Position numbers and translations under genes: made by a program. 64,000 nucleotides of DNA, from contig NZ_SIZZ01000002.1 in assembly GCF_004322705.1 (NCBI RefSeq), forward strand, positions 992,001-1,056,000. The letters are read 5' to 3'. The notes below the pieces were generated by a model, which saw only the letters and a program-made list of their open reading frames with translations, was not told the origin of the DNA and searched no databases. The DNA is from Dyella terrae (GTDB taxonomy: Bacteria; Pseudomonadota; Gammaproteobacteria; Xanthomonadales; Rhodanobacteraceae). Below are positions 17,748 through 27,719 of the stretch, in pieces. Every line of letters begins with the position of its first letter. Within the stretch, counting starts at the first letter, position 1.

Positions 17748-18317
17748 GCGGCGACGCAGCTCGGTGTGCTCGATGAACCACAGGCCAGCGAACAGCTTGG
17801 GGTCGATCGAATAGCCTTCGGCAGCGCGATCGAACAACCAGCGACCCGCGTCCCGGCGCGGCACTTCATGGACGACGATGTTCTCGCTTTCGTCGCCGCC
17901 GCCGGGGCCGACCTTCTGGAGGTCCCAGGCGCGCACGAAGGTGATCATCTCCGTGCTCATGCCCGATGACGACGGACCTTCGTGGACGAATTCCACGCTG
18001 GCGCAGCGATAGCCGGTTTCTTCCTCGAGCTCGCGTTGCGCGGCGAGCAGGGCGCTTTCGTCGTGATGGTCGTGCTCGTCGCCGACGAGGCCCGCGGGCA
18101 TTTCGATGGTGTTGCGAAGGATCGAGACGCGGTATTGCTCCACGAACAGCACGTTGTCGTCCGGCGTCACGGCCAGGATGATCACGGCACCGCCGGGATT
18201 ATTGCGTTCGGCGAACTCCCAGCGACCGCGCTTGCGCAGGCTCAGCCAGCGCCCTTCGTACAGGGTTTCCACCGGCTCATGGACGTCAGCGGGAATGTAC
18301 GGTGACTGGGCGGTCAT
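17733..18317 (-). CDS. NUDIX hydrolase, ADP-ribose pyrophosphatase-like (194 aa)
   Basis: NUDIX box at about residues 77-105: the part ESALLAAQRELEEETGY fits E-x7-REUxEExGU; the first glycine is seven rather than five residues before the first Glu, a two-residue insertion in an acidic/His-rich loop (GDEHDHHDE). Upstream strands (GGAVIILAVTPDDNVLFVEQ, RNTIEMPAG) match the ADP-ribose/GDP-mannose pyrophosphatase group that cuts nucleoside diphosphate sugars to phosphates. No signal peptide. It may be cotranscribed with the upstream exporter gene (53 bases away). Exact substrate is uncertain. Confidence 0.85.
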   Translation of the reverse strand: MTAQSPYIPADVHEPVETLYEGRWLSLRKRGRWEFAERNNPGGAVIILAVTPDDNVLFVEQYRVSILRNTIEMPAGLVGDEHDHHDESALLAAQRELEEETGYRCASVEFVHEGPSSSGMSTEMITFVRAWDLQKVGPGGGDESENIVVHEVPRRDAGRWLFDRAAEGYSIDPKLFAGLWFIEHTELRRRLPGG

Positions 18318-18370
18318 GGCGTTCCGTCGGCAATGGGCAATGGCGCCATGGTGCCGGTCGCGTGTGACAC

Positions 18371-19360
18371 CTACAACTGGTCGGTGACGGTGGCCGGTTC
18401 GGCGAGCTTGCGTTCAACCGGCACCGGCTTTATGCGAACCGCCCAGAGCACGCCGCACACCAGCGACGCCACGCCAAGCAGGGACAGCGCACCTGGCGCC
18501 TGACCACGCAGCAGGAAGGCATAACTCAGCGCAGCCAGCGTTTCGAAGACGATCAGCTGCCCGACGATGGCGGTCGGCAACCGCTGGCTCGCTTCGTTCC
18601 AGCACAGCGTGCCCAACCATGATGCAAACAGGCCGATCGCCAGCATCAGGCCGATGAATACGGCCGGGCGCGGGCCAAATGGCATCGCGAATGGCTCGTG
18701 GCGCACCCCCATGATCAGCCACAGCAAGGCGTAGCCCAGCAGCGCCATGGGAAGCGTCACCAGCCCCTGGGCCGTGGCCCATGTGCGTGGGCGTCGCCCG
18801 GGATGGGCACGAAGCCAGTCGGCATTGCGCAGCGGGTACCAGGTCCAGCAAACGACGCCGCCAAAGGCCAGCCATGCACCCCAGGCATAGCGACCGAGGT
18901 CGGCATCGGCATCGTGGCGCAGGGCGCCGAGCTCAGCCTGATTCACGCAGGCGATGCCGGCGGCAATCAGCAGCAGCGACGGCACCAGCCTCAGCCAGGG
19001 CAGGCGTCCATCGCGCCCGGCGTTGCGCAGGTTGGCGCTGATCGCGATAACCACCGGCAAGGTGCCGATGATCATGGTCGGCACGGGCGCGCCGGCACGT
19101 TGGATGGCGCTGGCAAGGAACAGGTAATAGAGGAGGTTGCCGACCAGGGCGAGTTTCGCCGCCTCGAGCCAGTCACTGCGCGTGAGCTGGCGAAGCGCCT
19201 TGCGGTCCAGCCATGCCAGCGGCAGCGCGATCAGGCCGAAGGCGACGTAGCGTCCCACCGATTGCAGGGCAGCCGGGTATTCCGGAACCAGCAAGGGCCC
19301 GACGAAGACCAGCCCCCACATCAGGCCGGCGATCAGTGCGTAGAGAATGCCTTTGAACAT
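18371..19360 (-). CDS. EamA/DMT-family inner membrane transporter (329 aa)
   Basis: About ten hydrophobic segments in two homologous halves, starting ILYALIAGLMWGLVFVGPLL, as in drug/metabolite exporters of the EamA group. The ATG at 19360 is preferred over an upstream GTG at 19378. The first half has a large loop (LRNAGRDGRLPWLRL), and the second ends in a short basic tail. Many members export amino acids or other metabolites; nothing fixes the substrate here. The AraC regulator immediately upstream, on the same strand, is a plausible controller of this gene. Confidence 0.85.
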   Translation of the reverse strand: MFKGILYALIAGLMWGLVFVGPLLVPEYPAALQSVGRYVAFGLIALPLAWLDRKALRQLTRSDWLEAAKLALVGNLLYYLFLASAIQRAGAPVPTMIIGTLPVVIAISANLRNAGRDGRLPWLRLVPSLLLIAAGIACVNQAELGALRHDADADLGRYAWGAWLAFGGVVCWTWYPLRNADWLRAHPGRRPRTWATAQGLVTLPMALLGYALLWLIMGVRHEPFAMPFGPRPAVFIGLMLAIGLFASWLGTLCWNEASQRLPTAIVGQLIVFETLAALSYAFLLRGQAPGALSLLGVASLVCGVLWAVRIKPVPVERKLAEPATVTDQL

Positions 19361-19414
19361 GGGCCTAGCGTGCCGCACGAGCGCACGGCCGTCTTGTACG
19401 AGATTGCTGTGCGG

Positions 19415-20242
19415 TCAGCGCGCGAGGACCTGGCGCTGATAGCGCGCCGGGGTGACGCCGTAGCGATGCGCGAAGGCGCGGGTGAGATGGGCCTGGTCGG
19501 TGAGGCCCGTCGCTGCCGCCACGCTGGCCGGTGCTTCACCGCGGGTGAGCAGGCGTTTGGCTTCCGACAGGCGCATGGCCATCAGCAGTTGCTGTGGCGT
19601 CACGTGGTGCTGTTGCTGAAACTGGCGCAGGAAATGCGAAGGACTCAGATCCGCGACCGTGGCCAGCTCATCCAGCGTGAGGCGTTGGGCGAAGTGGGCG
19701 CGCAGATACTCGATCACCGGCGCAAAGCGCGCGTTGGCATGGTTGCGCGCCGGGTCGGCCACATGCGCATGGCGACGCACTTCCTGCAGCAGTGAAAACA
19801 TCAGGCTGTCGAAGGCCAGGGGTTCGGGCGCCTGCCACAGCGCGCTGAGGAGCTGTGTCACGCGCTTCGCGGATGCGGCGTCTTCGCGCACGGCATCCGT
19901 GAACCACCACGCCTGCTCACCCGTGAGGGTCTCCACAGCCGTGCGATCGATGTACACCATCTGATAAAACCAGCCGCCTTCCGTTTCGGCGCGGCCGGTG
20001 TGCACCTCTTCGGGGTTCATCAGCACCAGTGATTCGGGTGGCGCCAGATGGTCGGCGCCGCGGTAACGAAATCGTTCCGCCCCCGTTTCGATCGCACCCA
20101 GGCCAAAGCCGTCATGCATATGCGGCTCGAAGGCATGGCGCACGATGTGGGCGCGATACAGTTCGATGCCTTCCCGATGGGCGGGAAGGCGAAACTCCGC
20201 CGAGTCGTGCGGGTGATCGAATTGGCCGGGGACACCCTGCAT
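19415..20242 (-). CDS. AraC-family transcriptional regulator (275 aa)
   Basis: N-terminal cupin-like effector domain (IVRHAFEPHMHDGFGLGAIE, LVLMNPEEVHTG) and a C-terminal AraC DNA-binding domain with two helix-turn-helices (LTLDELATVADLSPSHFLRQ; VAAATGLTDQAHLTRAFAHR) ending in the usual GVTPARYQRQ. The ATG at 20242 gives the normal family start; a GTG at 20296 would overlap the exonuclease gene by 17 bases. Genes of this arrangement often regulate an adjacent amino-acid or metabolite exporter, here the EamA gene 54 bases downstream. The inducer is unknown. Confidence 0.88.
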   Translation of the reverse strand: MQGVPGQFDHPHDSAEFRLPAHREGIELYRAHIVRHAFEPHMHDGFGLGAIETGAERFRYRGADHLAPPESLVLMNPEEVHTGRAETEGGWFYQMVYIDRTAVETLTGEQAWWFTDAVREDAASAKRVTQLLSALWQAPEPLAFDSLMFSLLQEVRRHAHVADPARNHANARFAPVIEYLRAHFAQRLTLDELATVADLSPSHFLRQFQQQHHVTPQQLLMAMRLSEAKRLLTRGEAPASVAAATGLTDQAHLTRAFAHRYGVTPARYQRQVLAR

Positions 20243-20279
20243 GACGTCGATGATGGCACGCCGCGCGTGAGGGTGGCGA

Positions 20280-21179
20280 TCAGTCCACGAGCGCACGCAG
20301 GCGCGTGCGCGTCAGCGGGCCAAATCGCAGGCGTCCGCACAGCTCGTCGATGCGGGCGCTGTCGCCGGCCTGGCGCAGGCAGGCATCCGCATGGGGCGGC
20401 ACCGGGGCGTCGAGGGCAATGCGGGTGAGGCGTCGATAGAGCAGTGCCAGTTCGCCGTGTTCGCGCAACTTCGCCGCGCAGGACGCCGCGCCACGCAGGC
20501 GCAGGAAAGGCACTTCTTCCACGCGTTCGAGCAGGGCATCCAGACTGCCGAAATGCGATAGCAACGCGGCCGCGGTTTTCGCGCCGATGCCGGGCACGCC
20601 GGGGATGTTGTCGACGGCATCGCCGCACAGGGCCAGGTAGTCAGCCACCTGGTGCGGATGCACGCCGAGTTTTTCATGCACGCCGGCGGGCCCCCAGCGC
20701 AGGCCACGCGCGTAATCCCACTGTTCGTCGTCGTCGCCGAGCAGCTGGCCGAAATCCTTGTCCGCCGACACGATGACGCTGCGGAAACCGTGCCCGCGCA
20801 GGCTCCACAGGCTGCTGCCGATCAGATCGTCGGCTTCGAAGCTGTGGTCGATCAGCACGGGGATGCCCAGCGCCTCGGCGATTTCGCGGCACAGCACGAA
20901 CTGGCGCTCCAGGTCGGGCGGCGGCAGTTCGCGATTGGCCTTGTAGGCCGGATAGATCGCATTGCGGAACGACGTTGTGAGCGACGCGTCGAAGGCGACC
21001 GCGATGTGCTCGGGTTTCACGCGCTCAAGCAGTTCGCACAGGAATCGCGTGAAGCCGTGCACCGCGTTGACCGGATGGCCATCGGCATCGGTGAATTCAT
21101 CCGGCATCGAATGCCAGGCACGGAAGACGTAGAGACTGCCGTCGACGAGATGGACGGCTGAGGGACTCACGCTTGCCAT
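20280..21179 (-). CDS. 5'-3' exonuclease / flap endonuclease-like protein (299 aa)
   Basis: Resembles the N-terminal 5' nuclease domain of DNA polymerase I as a stand-alone protein. Acidic metal-binding segments are visible: VHLVDGSLYVFRAWHS, VAFDASLTTSFRN with YPAYKANR, the FEADDLIG motif, VSADKDFGQLL and the helix-hairpin-helix DAVDNIPGVPGIGAKTAAALL. Such proteins trim 5' flaps and RNA primers. The ATG at 21179 overlaps the end of the nitroreductase gene by 13 bases, indicating cotranscription. It could be named Xni/ExoIX-like, but most of the acidic set of Pol I seems retained, so I leave the symbol empty. Confidence 0.88.
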   Translation of the reverse strand: MASVSPSAVHLVDGSLYVFRAWHSMPDEFTDADGHPVNAVHGFTRFLCELLERVKPEHIAVAFDASLTTSFRNAIYPAYKANRELPPPDLERQFVLCREIAEALGIPVLIDHSFEADDLIGSSLWSLRGHGFRSVIVSADKDFGQLLGDDDEQWDYARGLRWGPAGVHEKLGVHPHQVADYLALCGDAVDNIPGVPGIGAKTAAALLSHFGSLDALLERVEEVPFLRLRGAASCAAKLREHGELALLYRRLTRIALDAPVPPHADACLRQAGDSARIDELCGRLRFGPLTRTRLRALVD

Positions 21180-21736
21180 GTCGAGACCAGGTCGTCTAGG
21201 GCAGGACGGTCGCGATCGGGGACATCGATCTGCGGCGTGCCGATGTGGACGAAGCCGATCACGTGTTCGTTGCCGGACAGGTGCAGCATGGCGGCGACAT
21301 CGTGGTCGTACGCGGCCCAGCCGGTCAGCCACTGCGCACCGTAACCAAGCGCCTTGGCACCAAGCAGCAGGTTGTAAGCGACACAGCCGGCGCTGAGTTT
21401 CTGCTCGATCTCCGGCACCTTGCTGGTGACGTCCACGCGGGCGACAACGATGACGACGAGCGGCGCGTAGGTGTAGCGGGTGCGTTCCTTCTCGCGCTTG
21501 GAATCGGGAAGGTCCGGGTTTTTCGCGAGCGACAATGCCGCCAGGCGTTCGCCAAACTGCAGTTTGTCGTTGCCTTCCAGCAGGATCATCCGGAACGGCA
21601 CGAGCTTGCCGTGGTCCGGCACGCGGATGGCCGCTTCCAGCAGCTCACGCAACTGATCGCTCCCGGGTCCGGGCTCGCCGAGCTGGCGCGATGGAACGGA
21701 GTAGCGGTTGAGGAGCGGCGAGAGCGCAGGGGACAT
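21167..21736 (-). CDS. Nitroreductase family protein, YdjA-like (189 aa)
   Basis: Compact FMN-dependent nitroreductase of the short YdjA/TdsD type: the N-terminal LLEAAIRVPDHGKLVPFRMI contains the phosphate-contact Arg and the P-D-H-G-K-L-x-P-F motif; later LSAGCVAYNLLLGAKALGYGAQWLTGW, and a C-terminal HIGTPQIDVPDRDRP. It would reduce nitro- or quinone-like compounds with NAD(P)H in the cytoplasm. Start at 21736; frame upstream lacks conserved sequence. It is coupled to the downstream exonuclease gene. The natural substrate is unknown. Confidence 0.9.
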   Translation of the reverse strand: MSPALSPLLNRYSVPSRQLGEPGPGSDQLRELLEAAIRVPDHGKLVPFRMILLEGNDKLQFGERLAALSLAKNPDLPDSKREKERTRYTYAPLVVIVVARVDVTSKVPEIEQKLSAGCVAYNLLLGAKALGYGAQWLTGWAAYDHDVAAMLHLSGNEHVIGFVHIGTPQIDVPDRDRPALDDLVSTWQA

Positions 21737-21807
21737 GGGGCTTCCGATGCAAGGCAAAGCGGCCATGCTACCCCTCGCGCGTCGCAGAGGCGAATGGAAA
21801 CGCGTCC

Positions 21808-23479
<1,672 letters not shown>

Positions 23480-23500
23480 GCCGCGCTTCGTCGGATAAGC

Positions 23501-23526
23501 AAACGGGCCGCGATGCGGCCCGTTTT
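23501..23526. terminator. Bidirectional intrinsic terminator
   Basis: AAACGGGCCGC, loop GAT, GCGGCCCGTTT: perfect 11-bp stem, with TTTT on the plus side and TTT on the minus side. It separates convergent pntAA and the DUF3106 gene. Confidence 0.88.
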
Positions 23527-23530
23527 CGAT

Positions 23531-24106
23531 TCAGCGACGCGGCGGCGGTGGCGGACGCCCGCCCGGCCCCATGCCCGGCGGCGGCCCCATGCCACCGTGC
23601 GGCGGTGGAGGCATGCCATTCTGCTGGCGGAACTCGCGCATCAGTTGCTGGCGCTGTTCGGGCGGCAGTTGCTGGAAACGCTGGAATGCGGCGTGCAGTT
23701 GCTGGCGCTGTTCCGGCGTCAGGTTCTGGAACTTGCGCATGTTCTTCCGCGCTTCCTCGCGCTGTTCCGGCGTCATCTTCTGCCACTGTTCGAGGCGGTC
23801 CCGCACCTTCTGCCGTTCATCCGGCGGAAGGGCATTCCACTCCTGCGCGCGCTGGAGCATGCGCGACTGGCGCTGAGGAGGAAACGTGTCCCATTCCTGC
23901 TGCAAGGGCGCGAGGACTTCACGCTCGGACGGTGTCAGCTGGCTCCAGGATCGCGGCGCCGGCGGCGGGCCCGGGGGCGGCCCCGGCGGGGGTCCCATGC
24001 CTGGCGGAGGCGGCGGGGGCGGCATCTGCTGGGCAAAGGCCGGCGACGTGGCGCCGGCGAGCAAGGCCATCAGGAACAAAGCGTGTACGCAACGCATCAG
24101 ACGCAT
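23531..24106 (-). CDS. DUF3106 secreted Pro/Gln-rich protein (191 aa)
   Basis: A signal peptide (MRLMRCVHALFLMALLAG, cleavage near AFAQQ) is followed by a proline tract (PPPPPPPGMGPPPGPPPG), a helical central block with repeated L-T/P-P-E-[QE]-R motifs (LTPSEREVL, LPPDERQKV, MTPEQREEA, LTPEQRQQL, LPPEQRQQL), and a second Pro/Gly tail. The repeats match DUF3106. Function is unknown; the heptad-like P-E-Q-R repeats suggest an extended helical periplasmic protein. It lies three bases after the putative anti-sigma gene and belongs to the sigma factor operon. Confidence 0.88.
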   Translation of the reverse strand: MRLMRCVHALFLMALLAGATSPAFAQQMPPPPPPPGMGPPPGPPPGPPPAPRSWSQLTPSEREVLAPLQQEWDTFPPQRQSRMLQRAQEWNALPPDERQKVRDRLEQWQKMTPEQREEARKNMRKFQNLTPEQRQQLHAAFQRFQQLPPEQRQQLMREFRQQNGMPPPPHGGMGPPPGMGPGGRPPPPPRR

Positions 24107-24109
24107 GGA

Positions 24110-24484
24110 TCAGCGGCTCGCCTGCGTACTGTCGTTGGTTGCCAGCCAATCGTAGAAATCGAGGTTCTGGACCATGCTGGGGTCGATGCTCGAGACATCC
24201 GGCGGCAGGTCGTCCTGTTCGGTCTGCTCCGTACCCTGGGCACGGTTAGGGAGATCGCCGCGCATCGGGGCGAAGAACATAAGTGCGGCGAAGGCCACGG
24301 CGGCAAAGGCGCCGGCCGGCACCAGCAGGCGCGTCATGCGCGTGACCGCAGGCGGCGTGGCGACGGCCAGGGCGGCGCGACGGGCCGCACGGAGGCGGCC
24401 GGCGGTGACCGGGTCGATCTGACGACTGGCCTCGCGGTACAGCGCGCGGGCGCGGCGTTCCAGGTTGTTGTCGGGCGAACTCAT
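24110..24484 (-). CDS. Single-pass membrane protein, putative anti-sigma factor (124 aa)
   Basis: A short N-terminal cytoplasmic helix pair (NNLERRARALYREASRQIDP; LRAARRAALAV), one transmembrane segment at about residues 53-73 (LLVPAGAFAAVAFAALMFFA) and a 50-residue Asp/Gln-rich periplasmic tail. The start at 24484 places GGAGG seven bases upstream and overlaps the sigma gene stop by four bases. Small single-pass proteins coupled to an ECF sigma gene commonly act as anti-sigma factors. It has no zinc-binding H-x3-C-x2-C motif, so the anti-sigma call rests on topology and context only. Confidence 0.65.
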   Translation of the reverse strand: MSSPDNNLERRARALYREASRQIDPVTAGRLRAARRAALAVATPPAVTRMTRLLVPAGAFAAVAFAALMFFAPMRGDLPNRAQGTEQTEQDDLPPDVSSIDPSMVQNLDFYDWLATNDSTQASR

Positions 24485-25113
24485 CGCCATTCCTCCAATT
24501 GGTCGCGCAGACTGTGCATGGCGCGCGACAGATGGGTTTTCACACTTCCTTCGGAACATCCCATGGCCCGTGCCGTTTCAGCGACATCCAGGCCCTCCAG
24601 AACACGCAGCATGAACGCTTCGCGCTGGCGTTGAGGCAGTTTCTTCACCGCGGCTGCCATATCCGCGTACGACTGGGCATCCTGCAGCCGGTCCAGCGGG
24701 CCGGGTCCGGTATCAGCCGGGTCCCAGCTGGGCATTTCGTCGCCGTCATCGTCCCGGCCGCCACCCAGCCATCCCACCACGATCGAGCGTACCTTTCGGC
24801 GACGCTGCAGATCGACGATGCGTCGGCGCAGGATCCCCCAAAACAGCGGGGTCCATTCCTGGGCCGGCTTGTCGCCGTAATTGCGGACCAGGCGCAGCAT
24901 GGCGTCCTGGACCGCGTCCAGGGCATCCTCGCGGTGCCCGAGGTTGAGCTCGGCCATGCGGAACGCGCGGCGTTCCACCTGGGCCAGGAATTCGTTCATG
25001 GACGCGGGAACCGCCCGGGTGTCTTCGGTCAGCAGTTCGGCGTCCAGCGTGGATACGACGCTGTTCACGGCGGGGACGTCCGCCTCGTCGGAGCGCTCAT
25101 CCGCGGACTCCAT
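24481..25113 (-). CDS. ECF-type RNA polymerase sigma factor (210 aa)
   Basis: Region 2 is visible as AELNLGHREDALDAVQDAMLR and LFWGILRRRIVDLQRRRKVR, region 4 as LPQRQREAFMLRVLEGLDVA then ETARAMGCSEGSVKTHLSRA. Between them lies an acidic linker (GRDDDGDEMPSWDP). The start at 25113 is chosen for GGAG eight bases upstream; other ATGs lie at 25131 and 24999. As first gene of the sigma / membrane protein / DUF3106 operon it probably autoregulates this set and responds to an envelope signal. It interrupts the pnt locus in the opposite orientation. Confidence 0.88.
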   Translation of the reverse strand: MESADERSDEADVPAVNSVVSTLDAELLTEDTRAVPASMNEFLAQVERRAFRMAELNLGHREDALDAVQDAMLRLVRNYGDKPAQEWTPLFWGILRRRIVDLQRRRKVRSIVVGWLGGGRDDDGDEMPSWDPADTGPGPLDRLQDAQSYADMAAAVKKLPQRQREAFMLRVLEGLDVAETARAMGCSEGSVKTHLSRAMHSLRDQLEEWR

Positions 25114-25206
25114 GGTGGTGACTCCACGCATCAACGCGGCAGGCTCGCACGGGTTGACCTGCAACCGTATGATGCGCCTACAACGGTGTTATGGCAGGGA
25201 GGGGTC

Positions 25207-25512
25207 ATGATCGACGGGTTCCTGGCGCTTTACATCTTCATGCTGGCCGCTTTTACCGGCTATGAAATCATCGCGAGAGTGCCGGTTATCCTGCACACAC
25301 CGCTGATGTCAGGTTCAAACTTCGTACACGGAATTGTGCTGGTTGGCGCCATGGTTGCGCTAGGGCATGCGCAAACGTCGTTGGAAATTGCGATTGGCTT
25401 CATCGGCGTGCTGCTGGGGGCGGGCAATGCCGCCGGCGGTTACGTGGTGACCGAGCGCATGCTGGAGATGTTCAAGTCCAGCAAACCTGCCGGCAACCGG
25501 GAGGCTAAGTGA
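25207..25512 (+). CDS. pntAB: NAD(P) transhydrogenase subunit alpha part 2 (membrane)
   Basis: 101 residues with three transmembrane segments (LALYIFMLAAFTGYEII; NFVHGIVLVGAMVALG; IAIGFIGVLLGAGNAAGGYV), forming part of the proton channel domain II. GGAGGGG lies a few bases before the ATG at 25207. The stop and the pntB start overlap as TGATG. In many bacteria this gene directly follows pntAA; here 1.7 kb of opposed genes lies between. Confidence 0.93.
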   Translation: MIDGFLALYIFMLAAFTGYEIIARVPVILHTPLMSGSNFVHGIVLVGAMVALGHAQTSLEIAIGFIGVLLGAGNAAGGYVVTERMLEMFKSSKPAGNREAK

Positions 25513-26939
25513 TGGCCTGGTTGCCGACGTTGATCAAAGCCTGTTACTTCCTCGCCGCACTGCTGTTCATCCTGGGTCTCAAACGCATGAGTTCGCCGCG
25601 CACCGCGCAGGGCGGCATCGTGTGGGCGGGCGTAGGCATGTTGCTGGCGGTTCTGGCCACGTTTGCCCTGCCGGACATGCATAACCGTGGGCTGATCCTC
25701 GCCGCCGTGGTCATTGGCGTCGCGGCGGCCTGGTGGTCTGGTCGCCGGGTGGCGATGACTGATATGCCGCAGATGGTGGCGCTCTACAACGGCATGGGCG
25801 GTGGCGCAGCCGCGGCCATCGGCGCGGCCGAGCTGTTTGGCTTCAGTGCCAGTGCCGTGACCCTGCTCGACGGGGGAACCTTCACCGCCGACGGGGCGGG
25901 GCCGGATACCGCGCAGCTGTCGCTGGCCGTGCTGGGTGCGTTGATCGGCGCCGTGAGCTTCTCCGGATCGCTCATCGCCTTCGCCAAACTCCAGGGTTGG
26001 CTGGACAGACGCTTCGTGTTCCCGGGCCAGCGCGCCGTGAACATGGCCGTCCTTGCCGCTGCCGTGGTCATCGGCGTGATGCTGGTGACGGGGCAGCTGA
26101 CCTCGCCCCTCATCGTGGCGTTTTTCGTGCTGGCGCTTTTGTTCGGCCTGATGATGACGCTGCCGATCGGCGGTGCCGACATGCCGGTGGTGATATCGCT
26201 GTACAACGCGTTCACCGGATTGGCCGTGGCCTTCGAAGGTTTTGTCCTGCAGAACGAGGCGATGATCATCGCCGGTACCGTGGTGGGTGCCGCCGGTACC
26301 TTGCTCACGCAGCTGATGGCCAAGGCCATGAACCGGTCGCTGGGCAATGTGCTGTTCGGCAATTTCGGAGCCGGCGGCGGTACGGCGCAGGAGATCGGCG
26401 GCAGCCAGAAGCCGATCGAAGCGGCGGACGCGGCGGTGATGATGGCGTATGCCGAGCGCGTGGTGATCGTGCCGGGTTACGGCATGGCCGTGGCCCAGGC
26501 GCAGCACAAAGTGTGGGAGTTCGCGCAGCTGCTGATTGCACGCGGGGTGAAGGTGAAATTCGCCATCCATCCAGTGGCGGGGCGCATGCCCGGTCACATG
26601 AACGTGCTGCTCGCGGAAGCCGGCGTTCCCTACGACCTCATCGTGGACATGGAAGACATCAATCCTGAGTTTCCGACGACGGACGTGGTGTTGGTGATCG
26701 GCGCCAATGACGTGGTGAATCCGCTGGCGAAGACGGATCCGACGTCACCGATCTACGGCATGCCGATCCTCGATGTCGCCAACGCCAGACAGGTCATCGT
26801 GGTGAAGCGAGGCAAAGGCACGGGTTTCGCCGGCATCGAGAATGCGCTGTTCTACGCAGATAACGCCCGGATGCTTTATGGCGATGGGCAGGCTGCGGCA
26901 GGGCAGCTGGTGACGGAGTTGAAGGGCGTGGATGGCTAG
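25512..26939 (+). CDS. pntB: NAD(P) transhydrogenase subunit beta
   Basis: 475 residues. An N-terminal membrane domain of eight or nine helices (for example LIKACYFLAALLFILGLK; NMAVLAAAVVIGVMLVTGQL) is followed by the NADP(H)-binding domain III with VVIVPGYGMAVAQAQHKVWE, HPVAGRMPGHMNVLLAEAGV, VLVIGANDVVNPLAKTDPTS and VVVKRGKGTGFAGIENALF. With PntAA and PntAB it makes NADPH at the expense of the proton gradient. The ATG at 25512 overlaps the pntAB stop by one base; translational coupling is likely. Confidence 0.95.
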   Translation: MAWLPTLIKACYFLAALLFILGLKRMSSPRTAQGGIVWAGVGMLLAVLATFALPDMHNRGLILAAVVIGVAAAWWSGRRVAMTDMPQMVALYNGMGGGAAAAIGAAELFGFSASAVTLLDGGTFTADGAGPDTAQLSLAVLGALIGAVSFSGSLIAFAKLQGWLDRRFVFPGQRAVNMAVLAAAVVIGVMLVTGQLTSPLIVAFFVLALLFGLMMTLPIGGADMPVVISLYNAFTGLAVAFEGFVLQNEAMIIAGTVVGAAGTLLTQLMAKAMNRSLGNVLFGNFGAGGGTAQEIGGSQKPIEAADAAVMMAYAERVVIVPGYGMAVAQAQHKVWEFAQLLIARGVKVKFAIHPVAGRMPGHMNVLLAEAGVPYDLIVDMEDINPEFPTTDVVLVIGANDVVNPLAKTDPTSPIYGMPILDVANARQVIVVKRGKGTGFAGIENALFYADNARMLYGDGQAAAGQLVTELKGVDG

Positions 26940-26971
26940 CGTCGTTCAGACAGGCTGCCCGCTCTAACGTC

Positions 26972-27045
26972 GTCATGCCGGCGAAAGCCGGCATCCAGGG
27001 CGTTCACCGCGATACTTGGTGGATGCCGGCTTTCGCCGGCATGAC
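26972..27045. repeat. Inverted pair of GAAA-loop palindromes
   Basis: One element at 26972-26998 and a second in reverse orientation at 27020-27045 (TTTC loop on this strand). Each is a hairpin alone and together they can pair into a longer stem of about 25 bp. They lie between convergent pntB and the 27059-27499 gene, where they could act as a transcription end for both. Confidence 0.88.
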
Positions 27046-27058
27046 GGCATGGCAAGCG

Positions 27059-27499
27059 TTAGCCGGCTTGCGAGCGTTGGCGTGCCGGCCGTCCGGCCGC
27101 GACGGCGGCGAGCGCTACGCCCGCGCAAAACCACACCCAGTCCTGCCCGGACCAGTTAAGCCGGGTCAGCTGCCACAGCAGGCCAAATCCGGCCGTCTTC
27201 ATGGCATCCACCAGCCCCAGCCCCATGCTGCCGGCGATCCGGGCCGCCGAAGTAAGCACACCCACATAAGCACAGGCCAGCATCGTGGCCAGGATGGCGA
27301 GGACGGTGGCGCCCTGGCGATCCGGGCGGATCCAGCTGCGGATCGCGCGTCCGAGCATCCAGCCAAACGGGATGGCGAGAAAAGGCAGGGGGCGCTGCAT
27401 ATAGAGCGTGGGCAGCATCCACACGGCGCCTGCCGCCATGCCCAGCATGAGGGCGCTGAAGACGGAGAACAGGACGACAAGCGGGTTACGTGCGCTCAT
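27059..27499 (-). CDS. Inner membrane protein of unknown function (146 aa)
   Basis: Four predicted transmembrane segments: VVLFSVFSALMLGMAAGAVW, LPFLAIPFGWMLGRAI, ATVLAILATMLACAYVGVLT and WVWFCAGVALAAVAAG. The ATG at 27499 is preferred to an upstream TTG. A basic loop (RSWIRPDRQG) lies between segments 2 and 3. No family motif is recognised. It resembles small membrane proteins with a VIT/DUF-like layout but I cannot name one. It ends opposite pntB with the inverted palindrome pair between. Confidence 0.65.
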   Translation of the reverse strand: MSARNPLVVLFSVFSALMLGMAAGAVWMLPTLYMQRPLPFLAIPFGWMLGRAIRSWIRPDRQGATVLAILATMLACAYVGVLTSAARIAGSMGLGLVDAMKTAGFGLLWQLTRLNWSGQDWVWFCAGVALAAVAAGRPARQRSQAG

Positions 27500-27719
27500 G
27501 GGGCGAAAACGAAACAAAGCTGGGCTGGCACGAAGGGTTCCCGCGGGTAAACCCCGATCATAGCGCCATCGGGCGGTAGGCCGGCCCTTGAGATCGATCC
27601 GTGCCGGCCTGATCTGGCACTACGTAGCCGTGCGTGGGTCCCGGTCGGACCCTGTCAGCGGCATAATAGACAGCTTGGCCCGGTGAATCCCCGGGCGCGA
27701 TGAGATTCGGCGGATAGGC

